A stretch of 64,000 nucleotides of DNA from Gottfriedia luciferensis. GTDB lineage: Bacteria; Bacillota; Bacilli; Bacillales; Bacillaceae_G. This document shows, one piece after another, positions 16,328-25,525 of this stretch (positions are counted from its first letter, which is position 1; each line of letters starts with the position of its first letter). The notes below the pieces were generated by a model, which was not told the origin of the DNA, did not search any database, and saw nothing but the letters and a program-made list of their open reading frames with translations. Where the stretch lies: positions 248,001 to 312,000 of the forward strand of contig NZ_MDKC01000001.1 of the NCBI RefSeq assembly GCF_001712755.1, in the 5' to 3' direction. A program made the position numbers and the translations under genes.

Positions 16328-16480
16328 TGGAATCTCGCTCCTTTAACATGTTTTAATTGAATATATGCTTGTCAATGTTGTATTATGCTAAAGGTTACAT
16401 ATTAATATTTTTTTGTGCTTGGTAAGGTTTTTTTCATATTTTCTCATTTTTCACATATTAACTAGTAAGGGGTGATGCTA

Positions 16481-16657
16481 GTGAAAGAAATTGAGGTAGT
16501 TATTGATACGGAAGAAATAGCAGAATTTTTCTATCAACAGCTCATTCAGCGGGGTTATGTTCCTGAGGAAGAAGAAATTGAGGAACTAGCGGATATTACT
16601 TTTGAATACTTACTGGAAAAATGTATGATTGATGAAATTGATGAAGAAGAAGAATAG
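16481..16657 (+). CDS. yozD: YozD family protein
   Basis: A 58-residue, strongly acidic protein: KEIEVVIDTEEIAEFFYQQL, then PEEEEIEELADITFEYLLEK, ending in a Glu/Asp run. It matches YozD of B. subtilis. The GTG at 16481 is chosen because AAGGGG lies 8 nt upstream and homologues start at this residue. Function unknown. Its location next to yodN and yodM is conserved. A terminator follows. Confidence 0.85.
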   Translation: MKEIEVVIDTEEIAEFFYQQLIQRGYVPEEEEIEELADITFEYLLEKCMIDEIDEEEE

Positions 16658-16669
16658 TCATGAAAGTGG

Positions 16670-16695
16670 CGACGGGAGCTCTCGTCGTTTTTCTT
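16670..16695 (+). terminator. Terminator of yozD
   Basis: CGACG-GGAGCTCT-CGTCG hairpin followed by a T-rich tract. Confidence 0.85.
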
Positions 16696-16756
16696 TTGTG
16701 TATCCAAAGTACAAGCAATTAAGATGCAATAACTGGATTTTATTTTGGAGGAATTT

Positions 16757-17380
16757 ATGAAAAAAAATAATTGGATACTAATTTTTACTTCTATTTTTCT
16801 ATTTGTTATTTTAGGACTAATCTATGATTCAAAAATGATTCGGAGTTTGGACAATTCAGCGTTTAAATTCTTTGAATTTATTCGAACAGACGCACTAGAT
16901 TCATTTTGTTATTTTTTAAGAGATTTTGGTTCTTCAAAAATGTATTTAACATTTGCAGTTATTGTTTTAGTTTATTCAATTATACGTAAGCGCATTTGGA
17001 CTGGTTTATCGTTAATTATTACATTATTGACAGCTAGAGTGGTTGTTTCATTTTTAAAAGACCTATATGAAAGACCACGACCAAGTTCAATGTACTATGT
17101 GGAAAGTGGATTTAGTTTCCCAAGTGGTCATGCAGTTATGGCAACATCCTTCTTTTTAACATTAGGATTTATTTTAATTGTCATTCAACCTGAAATGATG
17201 AAACACAAAAAAATGATTCAATTTATTGTCCTTTTAATGATATTTTTAATATCAATGAGCAGAATTTACCTACATGTGCATCATTTCTCTGATATTATTG
17301 CTGGCTGGTTAGTAGGATATGCATGGTATAGTATTTGTAAAAATGTATTTATTAATTTACATGAAAGAAAACAGCTTTAA
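16757..17380 (+). CDS. yodM: PAP2-family phosphatase (YodM-like)
   Basis: A 207-residue membrane phosphatase with about five helices. The three PAP2 motifs are present: KDLYERPRP, FPSGHAV and SRIYLHVHHFSD, which contain the catalytic histidines. Members dephosphorylate lipid pyrophosphates such as undecaprenyl pyrophosphate or phosphatidylglycerol phosphate. The ATG at 16757 follows GGAGG by 6 nt; the TTG at 16745 would precede the ribosome site. Gene order identifies it as YodM. It ends at the 17398 terminator. Confidence 0.88.
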   Translation: MKKNNWILIFTSIFLFVILGLIYDSKMIRSLDNSAFKFFEFIRTDALDSFCYFLRDFGSSKMYLTFAVIVLVYSIIRKRIWTGLSLIITLLTARVVVSFLKDLYERPRPSSMYYVESGFSFPSGHAVMATSFFLTLGFILIVIQPEMMKHKKMIQFIVLLMIFLISMSRIYLHVHHFSDIIAGWLVGYAWYSICKNVFINLHERKQL

Positions 17381-17397
17381 TTGAATATGAAAAAATT

Positions 17398-17433
17398 ACA
17401 CCTATAATTGAAATGATATAGGTGTTTCTTTTT
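17398..17433 (+). terminator. Terminator of yodM
   Basis: ACACCTATA and TATAGGTGT arms around a 10-nt loop, then a T-rich tract. Confidence 0.85.
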
Positions 17434-17550
17434 GTTTCTGATTTGTGACTTAAGAAAATTGAACAACATCTTCAATGAAATTATAAATCAAGTCCAAATT
17501 GCCAATAAATGGCCAGGAAAAAAGAACAGCATAAAAGGGTAATAATGCAT

Positions 17551-17586
17551 ACGAAAAACCACAAGGTTCAATCACCTTGTGGTTTA
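17551..17586 (-). terminator. Terminator of the thioredoxin-like gene
   Basis: AAACCACAAGG and CCTTGTGGTTT arms, followed on the minus strand by five T residues. Confidence 0.85.
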
Positions 17587-17640
17587 ATTTATTTTATTTA
17601 GATATTAGGGATAATCCCAGTCTGATTAACTTACTTGATG

Positions 17641-17958
17641 TTATTCAAAAGTTGATAAAAATTCTTCAACTGATTCTGGCGTTTTTGCATTTGCGCTATG
17701 TAAATGTCCAATTTTTTCGCCTTCTTTAAATACAAGCAAACTTGGAATTCCCATTACTTGTTGTTCACTAGCGATTTCTGGAAATTCGTCGCGATCCATT
17801 GTGTACCAAGTAAATGATGGGTGCTCTTCAATTACGTCTCCGATAAAAGCATCTAAACGTGTACAATCAGGACACCAAGTTGCATAAAACTTCACCACGA
17901 TTGGCTTTTCACTTCTAATTATTTCCTCGTATTTTTTTACATCTTCTATTTTTTCCAT
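17641..17958 (-). CDS. ydbP: Thioredoxin-like protein (YdbP)
   Basis: A 105-residue single thioredoxin domain. The active site is CPDC (WCPDC, residues about 29-32) instead of the CGPC of thioredoxin, and the cis-proline lies in MGIPSLLVF. The motif HLHSANAKTPESVEEFL near the end matches B. subtilis YdbP as I recall it. No signal peptide, so it is cytoplasmic. Likely a thiol-disulfide reductase of unknown partner. ATG follows GGAGG. Confidence 0.85.
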   Translation of the reverse strand: MEKIEDVKKYEEIIRSEKPIVVKFYATWCPDCTRLDAFIGDVIEEHPSFTWYTMDRDEFPEIASEQQVMGIPSLLVFKEGEKIGHLHSANAKTPESVEEFLSTFE

Positions 17959-18062
17959 AATTGCCTCCTAAAGCTATGATAGGTTTATTTTGAATCATAT
18001 TAATTAGTATTTCAATTATTTTAACTTAATAATTCATTTTTAAAATTAATGTGATTAAAAAG

Positions 18063-18080
18063 CATACAAACGTTCGTATG
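18063..18080. promoter_or_regulatory. Near-palindrome before sbcDC
   Basis: CATACAAACGTTCGTATG, in which 16 of 18 positions are symmetric. It is only loosely like the Bacillus LexA box (GAAC-N4-GTTC), so SOS control is possible but unproven. Confidence 0.35.
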
Positions 18081-18160
18081 TTGATGTAAAATATAAGATA
18101 GAAAAGTTGTTCTATAAATTTAGTAACAATGAAAGTAAATAAAATGATGAGGTGTATTTA

Positions 18161-19315
18161 ATGAAGTTTATTCATACAGCAGATTGGCACCTTGGTAAAA
18201 TTGTACATGGTGTACATATGACTGAAGACCAACGATTTATATTAGATGAATTCATTTCAATAATTAAAGAAGAAAAGCCAGATGCTGTTGTTATAGCAGG
18301 CGATTTATATGATAAAAGTATATCTCCAACTGAGGCGATTGAACTATTAAATGAAGTATTCCATAAAATTGTCATTGAATGTAATACCCCCATTCTTGCG
18401 ATTTCTGGAAATCATGATAGCGCTGAACGAATTGAATTTGGTAGCCGTTTTATGGAAAAAGAAGGCTTATATTTAGTAGGGAAATTTCAAACCCCATTTA
18501 AGAGAGTTATTTTAAATGATGATGAAGGTGAAGTTCATTTTTATTTAATTCCGTATGCAGAACCAAGTATTGTACGTTATATTTTACAAAACGAAGATAT
18601 TCATTCACATGATGACGCGATGAAAGCAATCATAAATAAAATAAGAGATGAAGAATTAGACTCATCAGTACGAAATGTATTTGTTGGACATGCATTCGTA
18701 ACAAATAATGGGGAGCCTTCAGATGAAGAGACAGAGGGTGAACGGACACTCTCTATTGGAGGAGCTGAATACGTTTCACATCATAATTTTAAACATTTTA
18801 ATTATACGGCCCTAGGACATTTACATCGGGCACATTTTGTAGGAAATCAATCAATTCGATATTCAGGGTCACCTTTAAAGTACTCACTTTCTGAAGAAAA
18901 CCATAAAAAAGGCTGCTTAATTGTTGATTTAAAAGCTAACGGTGAGCTATCAGTCGTTAAGAAAGATTTTCATCCAAAACGAGATTTAAGATCGATCGAA
19001 GGAACGATTGAGGAAATTAGACAGCATTCTGTAAATCATGATTATGTATTTGTAAAATTAACTGATGAGCATATGGTTGTACATCCGATGGAGCAAATTA
19101 GAACAGTTTATCCAAATGCAATGCATGTTAGTCGAAAGCGAACGACATTACAAACAGATAAAACAAATCAACTGAGTTTAGTGGAAAAACAATCAAAAAA
19201 TCAACTTGAGTTGTTCCAATCTTTTTATAAAGAAATGAAAAATGAAGATTTGAAAATTGAAGATGAACAATTTATAAAAGAGATTATTCAAGAAATCTTT
19301 GTAAGGGAGGAATAG
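18161..19315 (+). CDS. sbcD: Exonuclease SbcCD, subunit D
   Basis: The metallophosphoesterase half of the SbcCD nuclease, 384 residues; it cleaves hairpins and protein-blocked DNA ends. Metal-binding motifs appear in order: HTADWHLGK (Asp8, His10), VIAGDLYDK, ISGNHDS, VFVGHAF and ALGHLHR. The C-terminal capping part is about residues 280-384. The ATG at 18161 follows GAGGTG by 6 nt. sbcC starts 3 nt after the stop, so the two are coupled. Confidence 0.95.
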   Translation: MKFIHTADWHLGKIVHGVHMTEDQRFILDEFISIIKEEKPDAVVIAGDLYDKSISPTEAIELLNEVFHKIVIECNTPILAISGNHDSAERIEFGSRFMEKEGLYLVGKFQTPFKRVILNDDEGEVHFYLIPYAEPSIVRYILQNEDIHSHDDAMKAIINKIRDEELDSSVRNVFVGHAFVTNNGEPSDEETEGERTLSIGGAEYVSHHNFKHFNYTALGHLHRAHFVGNQSIRYSGSPLKYSLSEENHKKGCLIVDLKANGELSVVKKDFHPKRDLRSIEGTIEEIRQHSVNHDYVFVKLTDEHMVVHPMEQIRTVYPNAMHVSRKRTTLQTDKTNQLSLVEKQSKNQLELFQSFYKEMKNEDLKIEDEQFIKEIIQEIFVREE

Positions 19316-19317
19316 AT

Positions 19318-22300
19318 TTGAAGCCATTAAAAGTAGTACTTCATGCATTTGGACCTTACAAGGATAAGGTGCATGTTGACTTTAGTCGACTAAACGAAAA
19401 AGGACTATTTGCAATAACTGGTCCAACCGGTGCAGGTAAAACAACAATATTTGATGGAATTTGTTTTGCTCTTTTTGGAGAAGCGAGCGGTGAAAATAGG
19501 AATGACCAAACATTGCTTCGAAGTCATTTTGCTGATGATGATCTATATACTAGTGTTGAATTGACATTTGAATTAAAAGGAAATCATTATAATATTTTTA
19601 GACAAAAAGGCCATCAAAAGAAACAAAATAAAGGAATTACTGGCGATAAAATCGAGTTTTATAAAATTGAGGATGAGGAAAAAGTACCTTATTGTCAGGA
19701 ATTTAATAAAACTTCAATCGTTAATAAGAAAGTAGAAGAATTATTAGGGATTAATGCAGATCAATTCAAACAAATCGTATTACTTCCTCAAGGTGAATTT
19801 AGAAAATTATTAGTTTCAGATACTAAAGAAAAGGAAGAAATTTTACGAAAAATTTTCAGAACTGAACTATTTGAAAAAGTAACTGAAACTCTCAATTTAG
19901 CTCGAAAAAACATCGAAAGTAAATTTACTAATTTAAAGCAGAAAATCGTTATTAAATTAGAAGTAATTGAAAAATTGCTAAGTGAAAAAGGAATTGAAAT
20001 TGCCGACGATTCTCAAATTAATCTTCATATTGTTAATGAGATTTTGACTGAACATATCGTAAGTATAATTGAGGATTTAAAAAGACTTGAAGAAAATGAG
20101 AAAATACAAAAATCACAATTAGAAGTTAGTCAGCAAAAGCTTTTTTCAGCTGAAGCTCATAATAAAAATATTGATCGATTACATGAAGTAATTGAATTAT
20201 TAACAATGTTAAAAGGTCAAGAGTTAGAAATAGAAGATAAAAAAGTAAAAATAAAATTGGCTACAAATGCTGAAAAAGTATTGCCTATAAAAACTGAACT
20301 TGAGAAATTAAAAAATTCACTGCAAGTAACGAACGATAAAATATTAATCGAAATAGAAAGTTTAAAAGAAACACTCATTAAAATTGAAAAAATATCTGCA
20401 GAAGTCGCTACATTACCTGAAGAGCAAAAAAAATTAGGTAGCTTAGAAAACCAATTGAGTAATTTATTTGCGTTAAAAGAAGATGTAGAACAATTTCAAA
20501 ATCATAAAGTAGCGTTTCATACTAAGTCTAAACAGATTCTATTAATCGAAAATGAAGAAAAAACATTACAAGATGGTTTAAAGAGAGAGAACGAAGAATT
20601 AAATCAATTAAAACAGCAACTAAATGATTTAGATGGTGTTCATGATCAATGGGCGAAACTCTCCTTATTAAACAAGGAAATCTCATTAAAAGGTGGGTTT
20701 GCTAAACGAATCTTTTTTGCCAAAAAAGAATTAGAGCAAAAACGAAATGAATATCAAACAAAAAATTTAGATCATTTTAAGCTAAAAGAAGAATTGGACA
20801 GAATCGAAAATGAAATGCATCAGCAAAAAGCCGCTTTTTTAGCGAAAGATTTAAAAGATCAACAGCAATGTCCAGTTTGTGGAAGCACTCATCACCCATC
20901 ACTTGCTAAATTTAATGGGACTGTTAATGAAGAAGAAGCAGAAAAATTGAAAATGCAAGTAAATCAATTCCAGACTGAACTAGCAACAATTCAGGGGGAA
21001 ATTAAAAGTAAAGAAAACTCATTAAAAATTGATGAACAATCATTTTTTGAAGAGCATGGTCAATTTGATTTTACAAATGAAGGTCTTAAAGCTCTTGCTA
21101 ATGAGTTTAATGAAAATGAATCAAACTTAAAAAATCTGACTGAGAAAAAAGCTGTTTTCGAAAAGATTAATCATGTAATAAAAACAAAAGAACAATTAGT
21201 TAAGGATTTAACCGTAAAAGTTACTGAGAAGACTGAGGCAATGAATAAGTTTACGATTGAATTAAATGAATTAAAAATTCTGATCGTACAAATTGAATCA
21301 AAATTACCTGAATCTTTAAGAACTCTTGAGAAATGGCAATTGGAAAAAAATGAAATTGAAAAAAATATAGCAATATTAAAAGCTAAAATTTCAAAGATTG
21401 AAGAAGAATATAGGAACCTAACTGAACAGAAGACGGTAAAAGAGACTACGCGCACTCATCTTGAGAAAGAAGTTTTAAATTTAAATGAAGAAATTCGAAC
21501 AACAACAATTCTTTATCATGAAAAAATAGCTGAGTACGAGTTTAATGGAGAATCTGAGTTTATAAGTGCAATTGATTATATACAAATGATAGAGCAATAT
21601 CGAAATGATTTATCTATGTTCGAAGAGAATCGTCAAAGATTAAGTACTGAAAAAGAGCTGCTTGAAAAACAAGTCCAATCGATGGAAAAAATTGATGTAA
21701 GTGAACTTAAAATGAAGGTACAAGAAATTACTCAGCATTTAGACGCTATCGTAAATGAGATGATTCGTATTCAAGAATTAAATAAGCGTTTAAGTCAATT
21801 GAAAATTGACCTGCAAATCTATCAAGAGGATTTTGTAAAAACTGAACAAAAATTAGCAGGTTTAACTGATTTATATAAAGTTACAAAAGGCGATAATGAT
21901 AAAATGATATCGTTTGAGCGATATGTCTTATTGGATTACTTTGAACAAATTATTGAATCGGCAAATATCCGACTTGATCATTTATCAAATGGCCAATTTC
22001 AATTGCAACGAAAAGATGCAGTTGAAAAAGGAAGGAAACAAAGTGGCTTAGGATTGGAAGTATATGATTCCTATACAGGTCTGGCTAGGGATGTAAAAAC
22101 TTTATCTGGTGGAGAGCAGTTTAATGCATCACTTTGTTTAGCATTAGGTATGGCAGATATTATTCAAGCACATAAGGGTGGCGTATCAATTGATACGTTG
22201 TTCATAGATGAGGGATTTGGATCGCTAGATGATGAATTATTATCAAAAGCAATTGATACACTTATTCAACTTCAAAAATCTGGCCGTTTAATAGGGGTTA

Positions 22301-22398
22301 TTTCTCATGTGCAAGATGTAAAGGATGCAATGCCTGCAGTAATTGAAGTTCATAAAACGAACAAAGGATATTCAGAGTTATCAATTTTAATTAAATAA
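19318..22398 (+). CDS. sbcC: Exonuclease SbcCD, subunit C
   Basis: The SMC-like ATPase of SbcCD, 1026 residues. Walker A is GPTGAGKTT (residues 35-43). Two long coiled coils meet at a zinc hook, C518-P-V-C521, in the middle of the chain. The signature LSGGEQF and Walker B (DTLFIDEGFGSLDD) are near the end. TTG follows GGGAGGA by 6 nt. It forms the DNA-tethering part of the complex with SbcD. Confidence 0.95.
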   Translation: MKPLKVVLHAFGPYKDKVHVDFSRLNEKGLFAITGPTGAGKTTIFDGICFALFGEASGENRNDQTLLRSHFADDDLYTSVELTFELKGNHYNIFRQKGHQKKQNKGITGDKIEFYKIEDEEKVPYCQEFNKTSIVNKKVEELLGINADQFKQIVLLPQGEFRKLLVSDTKEKEEILRKIFRTELFEKVTETLNLARKNIESKFTNLKQKIVIKLEVIEKLLSEKGIEIADDSQINLHIVNEILTEHIVSIIEDLKRLEENEKIQKSQLEVSQQKLFSAEAHNKNIDRLHEVIELLTMLKGQELEIEDKKVKIKLATNAEKVLPIKTELEKLKNSLQVTNDKILIEIESLKETLIKIEKISAEVATLPEEQKKLGSLENQLSNLFALKEDVEQFQNHKVAFHTKSKQILLIENEEKTLQDGLKRENEELNQLKQQLNDLDGVHDQWAKLSLLNKEISLKGGFAKRIFFAKKELEQKRNEYQTKNLDHFKLKEELDRIENEMHQQKAAFLAKDLKDQQQCPVCGSTHHPSLAKFNGTVNEEEAEKLKMQVNQFQTELATIQGEIKSKENSLKIDEQSFFEEHGQFDFTNEGLKALANEFNENESNLKNLTEKKAVFEKINHVIKTKEQLVKDLTVKVTEKTEAMNKFTIELNELKILIVQIESKLPESLRTLEKWQLEKNEIEKNIAILKAKISKIEEEYRNLTEQKTVKETTRTHLEKEVLNLNEEIRTTTILYHEKIAEYEFNGESEFISAIDYIQMIEQYRNDLSMFEENRQRLSTEKELLEKQVQSMEKIDVSELKMKVQEITQHLDAIVNEMIRIQELNKRLSQLKIDLQIYQEDFVKTEQKLAGLTDLYKVTKGDNDKMISFERYVLLDYFEQIIESANIRLDHLSNGQFQLQRKDAVEKGRKQSGLGLEVYDSYTGLARDVKTLSGGEQFNASLCLALGMADIIQAHKGGVSIDTLFIDEGFGSLDDELLSKAIDTLIQLQKSGRLIGVISHVQDVKDAMPAVIEVHKTNKGYSELSILIK

Positions 22399-22410
22399 AG
22401 AGATAAGAGA

Positions 22411-22442
22411 GCCGGAAACTAAGCGAATGTTTCCGGTTTTTT
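22411..22442 (+). terminator. Terminator of sbcDC
   Basis: CCGGAAAC and GTTTCCGG arms around a 9-nt loop, then six T residues. Confidence 0.9.
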
Positions 22443-22703
22443 ATTTTTACTAAAAAGATTTCGACTAGAATTTTTTGAATGAAATATATTTATCTATAAA
22501 TACATTAATAATATAAAACCTTATTTTAATAATCCTTTCAATTAATCTGTTTAATGGAGGGAATTGGCAAAAAATGACATAGTATTGCATATTTAAACAA
22601 GAATAGATATAATAATTAAAAATCTAAATATATAAAATATTCAATATATTTATTCTACTCAGATATTTACTTACATAAATCAAAAATAATTGGGGGTATT
22701 AAA
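22443..22703 (+). other. AT-rich upstream region of the amino-acid ABC operon
   Basis: About 260 bp, very AT-rich, with no coding frame. It must hold the promoter of the 22704 operon. I see no riboswitch-like structure or clear operator. Confidence 0.4.
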
Positions 22704-23513
22704 ATGAAAAAGGTTAAAAAACTATCGTTTGCATTTGCTGTGACGACAGCTCTAATTTTATCGGGTTGTGGTAAAGATGCGAAAACAAGCGGAACAGCAG
22801 ACAAACCATTACGAGTTGTTACTGATGCTGCTTATGCACCATTTGAGTATCTTGATAATGGTAAAATAGTAGGATTTGATGTTGATTTTACAAATGCAGT
22901 TGCGAAAGAAGCTGGGGTAAAGATTAAAATTGTGAATACTGGATGGGACCCATTATTTGCTGAAATTGGTGGCAAAACTGCTGATATTGGTATGTCTTCT
23001 ATTTCGATCAATGCAGATCGTGAGAAAACATATGATTTTACTACACCTTATTTTCTGTCGATTAATAAAATTCTAGTTCCAGAAGGTAGTAGTATTAAAT
23101 CAGCCGCAGATTTGAAGGGGAAAGTTGTAGCAGTGCAAAATGGTACAACAGGTCAAGAAGCTGTTGAAAAAATGTTTGGTAAAAACAATAAAAATCTAAA
23201 AAAATTCGAAAATAACAATTTAGCAATTTTAGAGCTTCTTAGTGGAGGAGCTGATGCAGTAGTTGCGGATAATGGAGTTCTCGAAGCGTATGCAAAAAAT
23301 AATCCAGATAAAAAGTTAGTTGTTATTGATGATAAAAATAGCTTTGAACCTGAATACTATGGCCTATTACTTCAAGATGGAAGTAAATTAAAAGGAAAAC
23401 TTGATAAAGCAATTAAAGAAGTAGTAAACAATGGTACTTATGAAAAAATTTATAAAGAGCATTTTGGATCAGAGCCAGATCTTGAAACATTAAAAGCAGA
23501 AGAAAATAAATAG
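22704..23513 (+). CDS. Amino-acid ABC transporter, substrate-binding lipoprotein
   Basis: A 269-residue, family 3 (HisJ/GlnH-type) binding protein. The signal peptide ends in a lipobox (LSGC, Cys22). The mature domain begins LRVVTDAAYAPFEYLDNGKIVGFDVD, seen here as APFEY and GFDVDF, with ISINADREKTYDFTTPY in the middle. The arginine in NADREKTYDF normally contacts the amino-acid carboxylate. The ligand is likely a polar or basic amino acid, but the exact one is not readable. A hairpin separates it from the permease gene. Confidence 0.9.
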   Translation: MKKVKKLSFAFAVTTALILSGCGKDAKTSGTADKPLRVVTDAAYAPFEYLDNGKIVGFDVDFTNAVAKEAGVKIKIVNTGWDPLFAEIGGKTADIGMSSISINADREKTYDFTTPYFLSINKILVPEGSSIKSAADLKGKVVAVQNGTTGQEAVEKMFGKNNKNLKKFENNNLAILELLSGGADAVVADNGVLEAYAKNNPDKKLVVIDDKNSFEPEYYGLLLQDGSKLKGKLDKAIKEVVNNGTYEKIYKEHFGSEPDLETLKAEENK

Positions 23514-23520
23514 GAAATTA

Positions 23521-23556
23521 AAAATTGCGTAACAGGTATTTGTGTTACGCAATTTT
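23521..23556 (+). terminator. Intercistronic hairpin between binding protein and permease
   Basis: AAAATTGCGTAACA pairs with TGTTACGCAATTTT around an 8-nt loop, with no long T run. It probably stabilises the upstream message or partly ends transcription, making more binding protein than permease. Confidence 0.7.
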
Positions 23557-23576
23557 ATCTAAATGGGGGAAAAGAA

Positions 23577-24233
23577 ATGGGATTTGATTTTGGCATTATA
23601 AAAGAATACATACCGTTTTTCCTTAAAGGAACTGGATTAACAATTGGCTTATCTTTTGCAGGAATATTCTTAGGTACGATCATCGGATTATTTATTGGAT
23701 TAGGTAAAATGCAATCAAATAAATGGTTAGCACTACCTTTTGTTTGGTATATAAATTTCTTTAGAGGAACACCGTTATTTGTACAAATCTTATTAATACA
23801 CTTTGGGGTAGTACCGTATTTTATAGGAGAGACAAACGCAATAGCGGCCGCAATCATTGCACTATCATTAAATGCAGCAGCATATATTGCTGAAATCTTT
23901 CGTGCTGGGATTCAATCAATTGATAAAGGGCAAATGGAGGCTTCTCGTTCATTAGGAATGACGCATGTACAAGCTATGAAACATGTTATTTTACCTCAAG
24001 CTATAAAACGTATGATCCCTCCACTTGGAAATGAATTTATTGTCTTAATTAAGGAATCTTCAATTGCAGCTATTATTGCTGCACCTGAACTTATGTATTG
24101 GAGTAGAGCAATGCAGGGGCAATATTATAAAGTATGGGAGCCGTACATATCTGCAGCAGTAATCTATTTAGTCCTAACATTAACGTTAAGCTTTGTTTTA
24201 AATCGCATTGAAAGAAGGTTGACTACAGGATGA
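23577..24233 (+). CDS. Amino-acid ABC transporter permease
   Basis: A 218-residue membrane subunit of the HisMQ family with five helices. It has the inner-loop EAA motif ([22 protein letters not shown]) contacting the ATPase and the family signature [15 protein letters not shown] follows a GGGGGA ribosome site. The ATPase gene overlaps its stop by 4 nt. It probably forms a homodimeric channel with the neighbouring subunits. Confidence 0.93.
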   Translation: MGFDFGIIKEYIPFFLKGTGLTIGLSFAGIFLGTIIGLFIGLGKMQSNKWLALPFVWYINFFRGTPLFVQILLIHFGVVPYFIGETNAIAAAIIALSLNAAAYIAEIFRAGIQSIDKGQMEASRSLGMTHVQAMKHVILPQAIKRMIPPLGNEFIVLIKESSIAAIIAAPELMYWSRAMQGQYYKVWEPYISAAVIYLVLTLTLSFVLNRIERRLTTG

Positions 24234-24952
24234 TTAAAGTAGAAAAATTAAAAAAATCATTTGGTTCGCTAGAAGTATTAAAAGATATCAATATTACAAT
24301 TCAACCACGTGAAGTATGCGTTGTAATCGGTCCTTCTGGTTCTGGTAAATCAACCTTCCTTCGTTGTTTAAATATGTTAGAAACAATAACAGCGGGTAAA
24401 GTTTTTATCGAAGACGTCGATCTGACAGATAAAAAAACAAATATAAATAAAATTCGTACAGAAGTAGGCATGGTATTCCAACATTTTAATCTATTTCCAC
24501 ATTTAACAGTTTTAGAAAATATTACTCTAGCGCCTAAAAAAGTAAGAAACCGAGCGAATGATTCTGCTAAAACGAAAGCACTTGAACTATTAAAAAAAGT
24601 TGGGCTTTCAGATAAAGCAAATGTATATCCTGACTCACTATCTGGAGGACAAAAACAACGTGTTGCAATCGCAAGAGCACTTGCAATGGAACCAAAAATT
24701 ATGTTATTCGACGAACCTACATCCGCTCTAGATCCCGAAATGGTCGGAGAAGTTTTAGAGGTTATGAAGCAACTTGCTAAAGAAGGAATGACAATGGTCA
24801 TTGTTACACACGAAATGGGCTTTGCTCGTGAAGTTGGTGATCGCGTAATTTTTATGGATCAAGGCTTCATAGTAGAAGAAAACAGTCCAGTACAAATATT
24901 TGATTTCCCAAAACATGAGCGCACGAAAAGTTTCTTAAGTAAAGTTTTATAA
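24230..24952 (+). CDS. Amino-acid ABC transporter ATP-binding protein
   Basis: A 240-residue ATPase of the GlnQ/HisP family. Walker A is GPSGSGKST (near residue 37), the Q-loop is [11 protein letters not shown], the signature is LSGGQKQR, Walker B is [13 protein letters not shown], and the switch histidine is in VTHEM. It overlaps the permease stop by ATGA and completes the three-gene importer, which ends at the 24971 terminator. Confidence 0.95.
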   Translation: MIKVEKLKKSFGSLEVLKDINITIQPREVCVVIGPSGSGKSTFLRCLNMLETITAGKVFIEDVDLTDKKTNINKIRTEVGMVFQHFNLFPHLTVLENITLAPKKVRNRANDSAKTKALELLKKVGLSDKANVYPDSLSGGQKQRVAIARALAMEPKIMLFDEPTSALDPEMVGEVLEVMKQLAKEGMTMVIVTHEMGFAREVGDRVIFMDQGFIVEENSPVQIFDFPKHERTKSFLSKVL

Positions 24953-24970
24953 GATAGATATTAAACAGAT

Positions 24971-25008
24971 GAGGTTTTCCTGACTTTTTAAGGGAACCTC
25001 TTTTTTTT
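24971..25008 (+). terminator. Terminator of the amino-acid ABC operon
   Basis: GAGGTTTTCC and GGAACCTC arms around a 12-nt loop, then eight T residues. Confidence 0.88.
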
Positions 25009-25045
25009 ATGTAAAAGTAGATTTGGTATTCAGTCATTCTTCGGA

Positions 25046-25221
25046 AATCGCAAATAAGGAGTACAACTGTGCTAGTAAAAGATGAAAAGTTGCAAAATAA
25101 GAACTAAATGCAATTAAATTTTGAGAATCGCAAATAAAAATGGCAGAACAACAATTAAAAATGTCAAAACAGCAATTAAAATCAGCAAAACAGCAATTAA
25201 ATCCTTAAGAATCGCAAATAA
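25046..25221. repeat. Short repeat cluster in a gene-free stretch
   Basis: The 12-mer AATCGCAAATAA occurs three times (25046, 25126, 25210), at intervals of 80 and 84 bp. Between the second and third copies are three tandem 21-bp units (25139, 25160, 25181) ending in CAATTAAA. No long frame with a start covers it, although 21 bp keeps a seven-residue periodicity (a 23-codon frame MAEQQLKMSKQQLK). From 25222 to 25525 only AT-rich sequence and the next promoter are seen. Confidence 0.6.
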
Positions 25222-25525
25222 GATTGAAATTTACCCATACCAGTTAGGGTATTATGCGCTTGTTACTGAACAAAAGTAGATTATTTTATATAGAAATCTA
25301 GCAAATATACCCTAATTCCGCCTAATATGTTGATAAAAAACTGTTCATTATGAATTGAAAGGTCCAATAGATCGTCTAAAATGAAAAGTTTTGTAGAGAT
25401 ACCTCCCAATAGATTGGGTTGAAAAGGTCTCGAATCCTATTTTATTACTCGAAGTGTTTTCTTTTCATTCTTTTCGGAATATTATGCTAAAATTTATTTA
25501 GGTACAAAAAAAGGAGTGTAGGACA

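Noticed and set aside
18063-18080. SOS (LexA) box before sbcDC
   Set aside because: The dyad differs from the Bacillus LexA consensus at more than one key base, so it is kept only as an unassigned palindrome.
24301-24801. Minus-strand 166-codon frame inside the ABC ATPase gene
   Set aside because: Shadow frame; the plus strand has all ATPase motifs.
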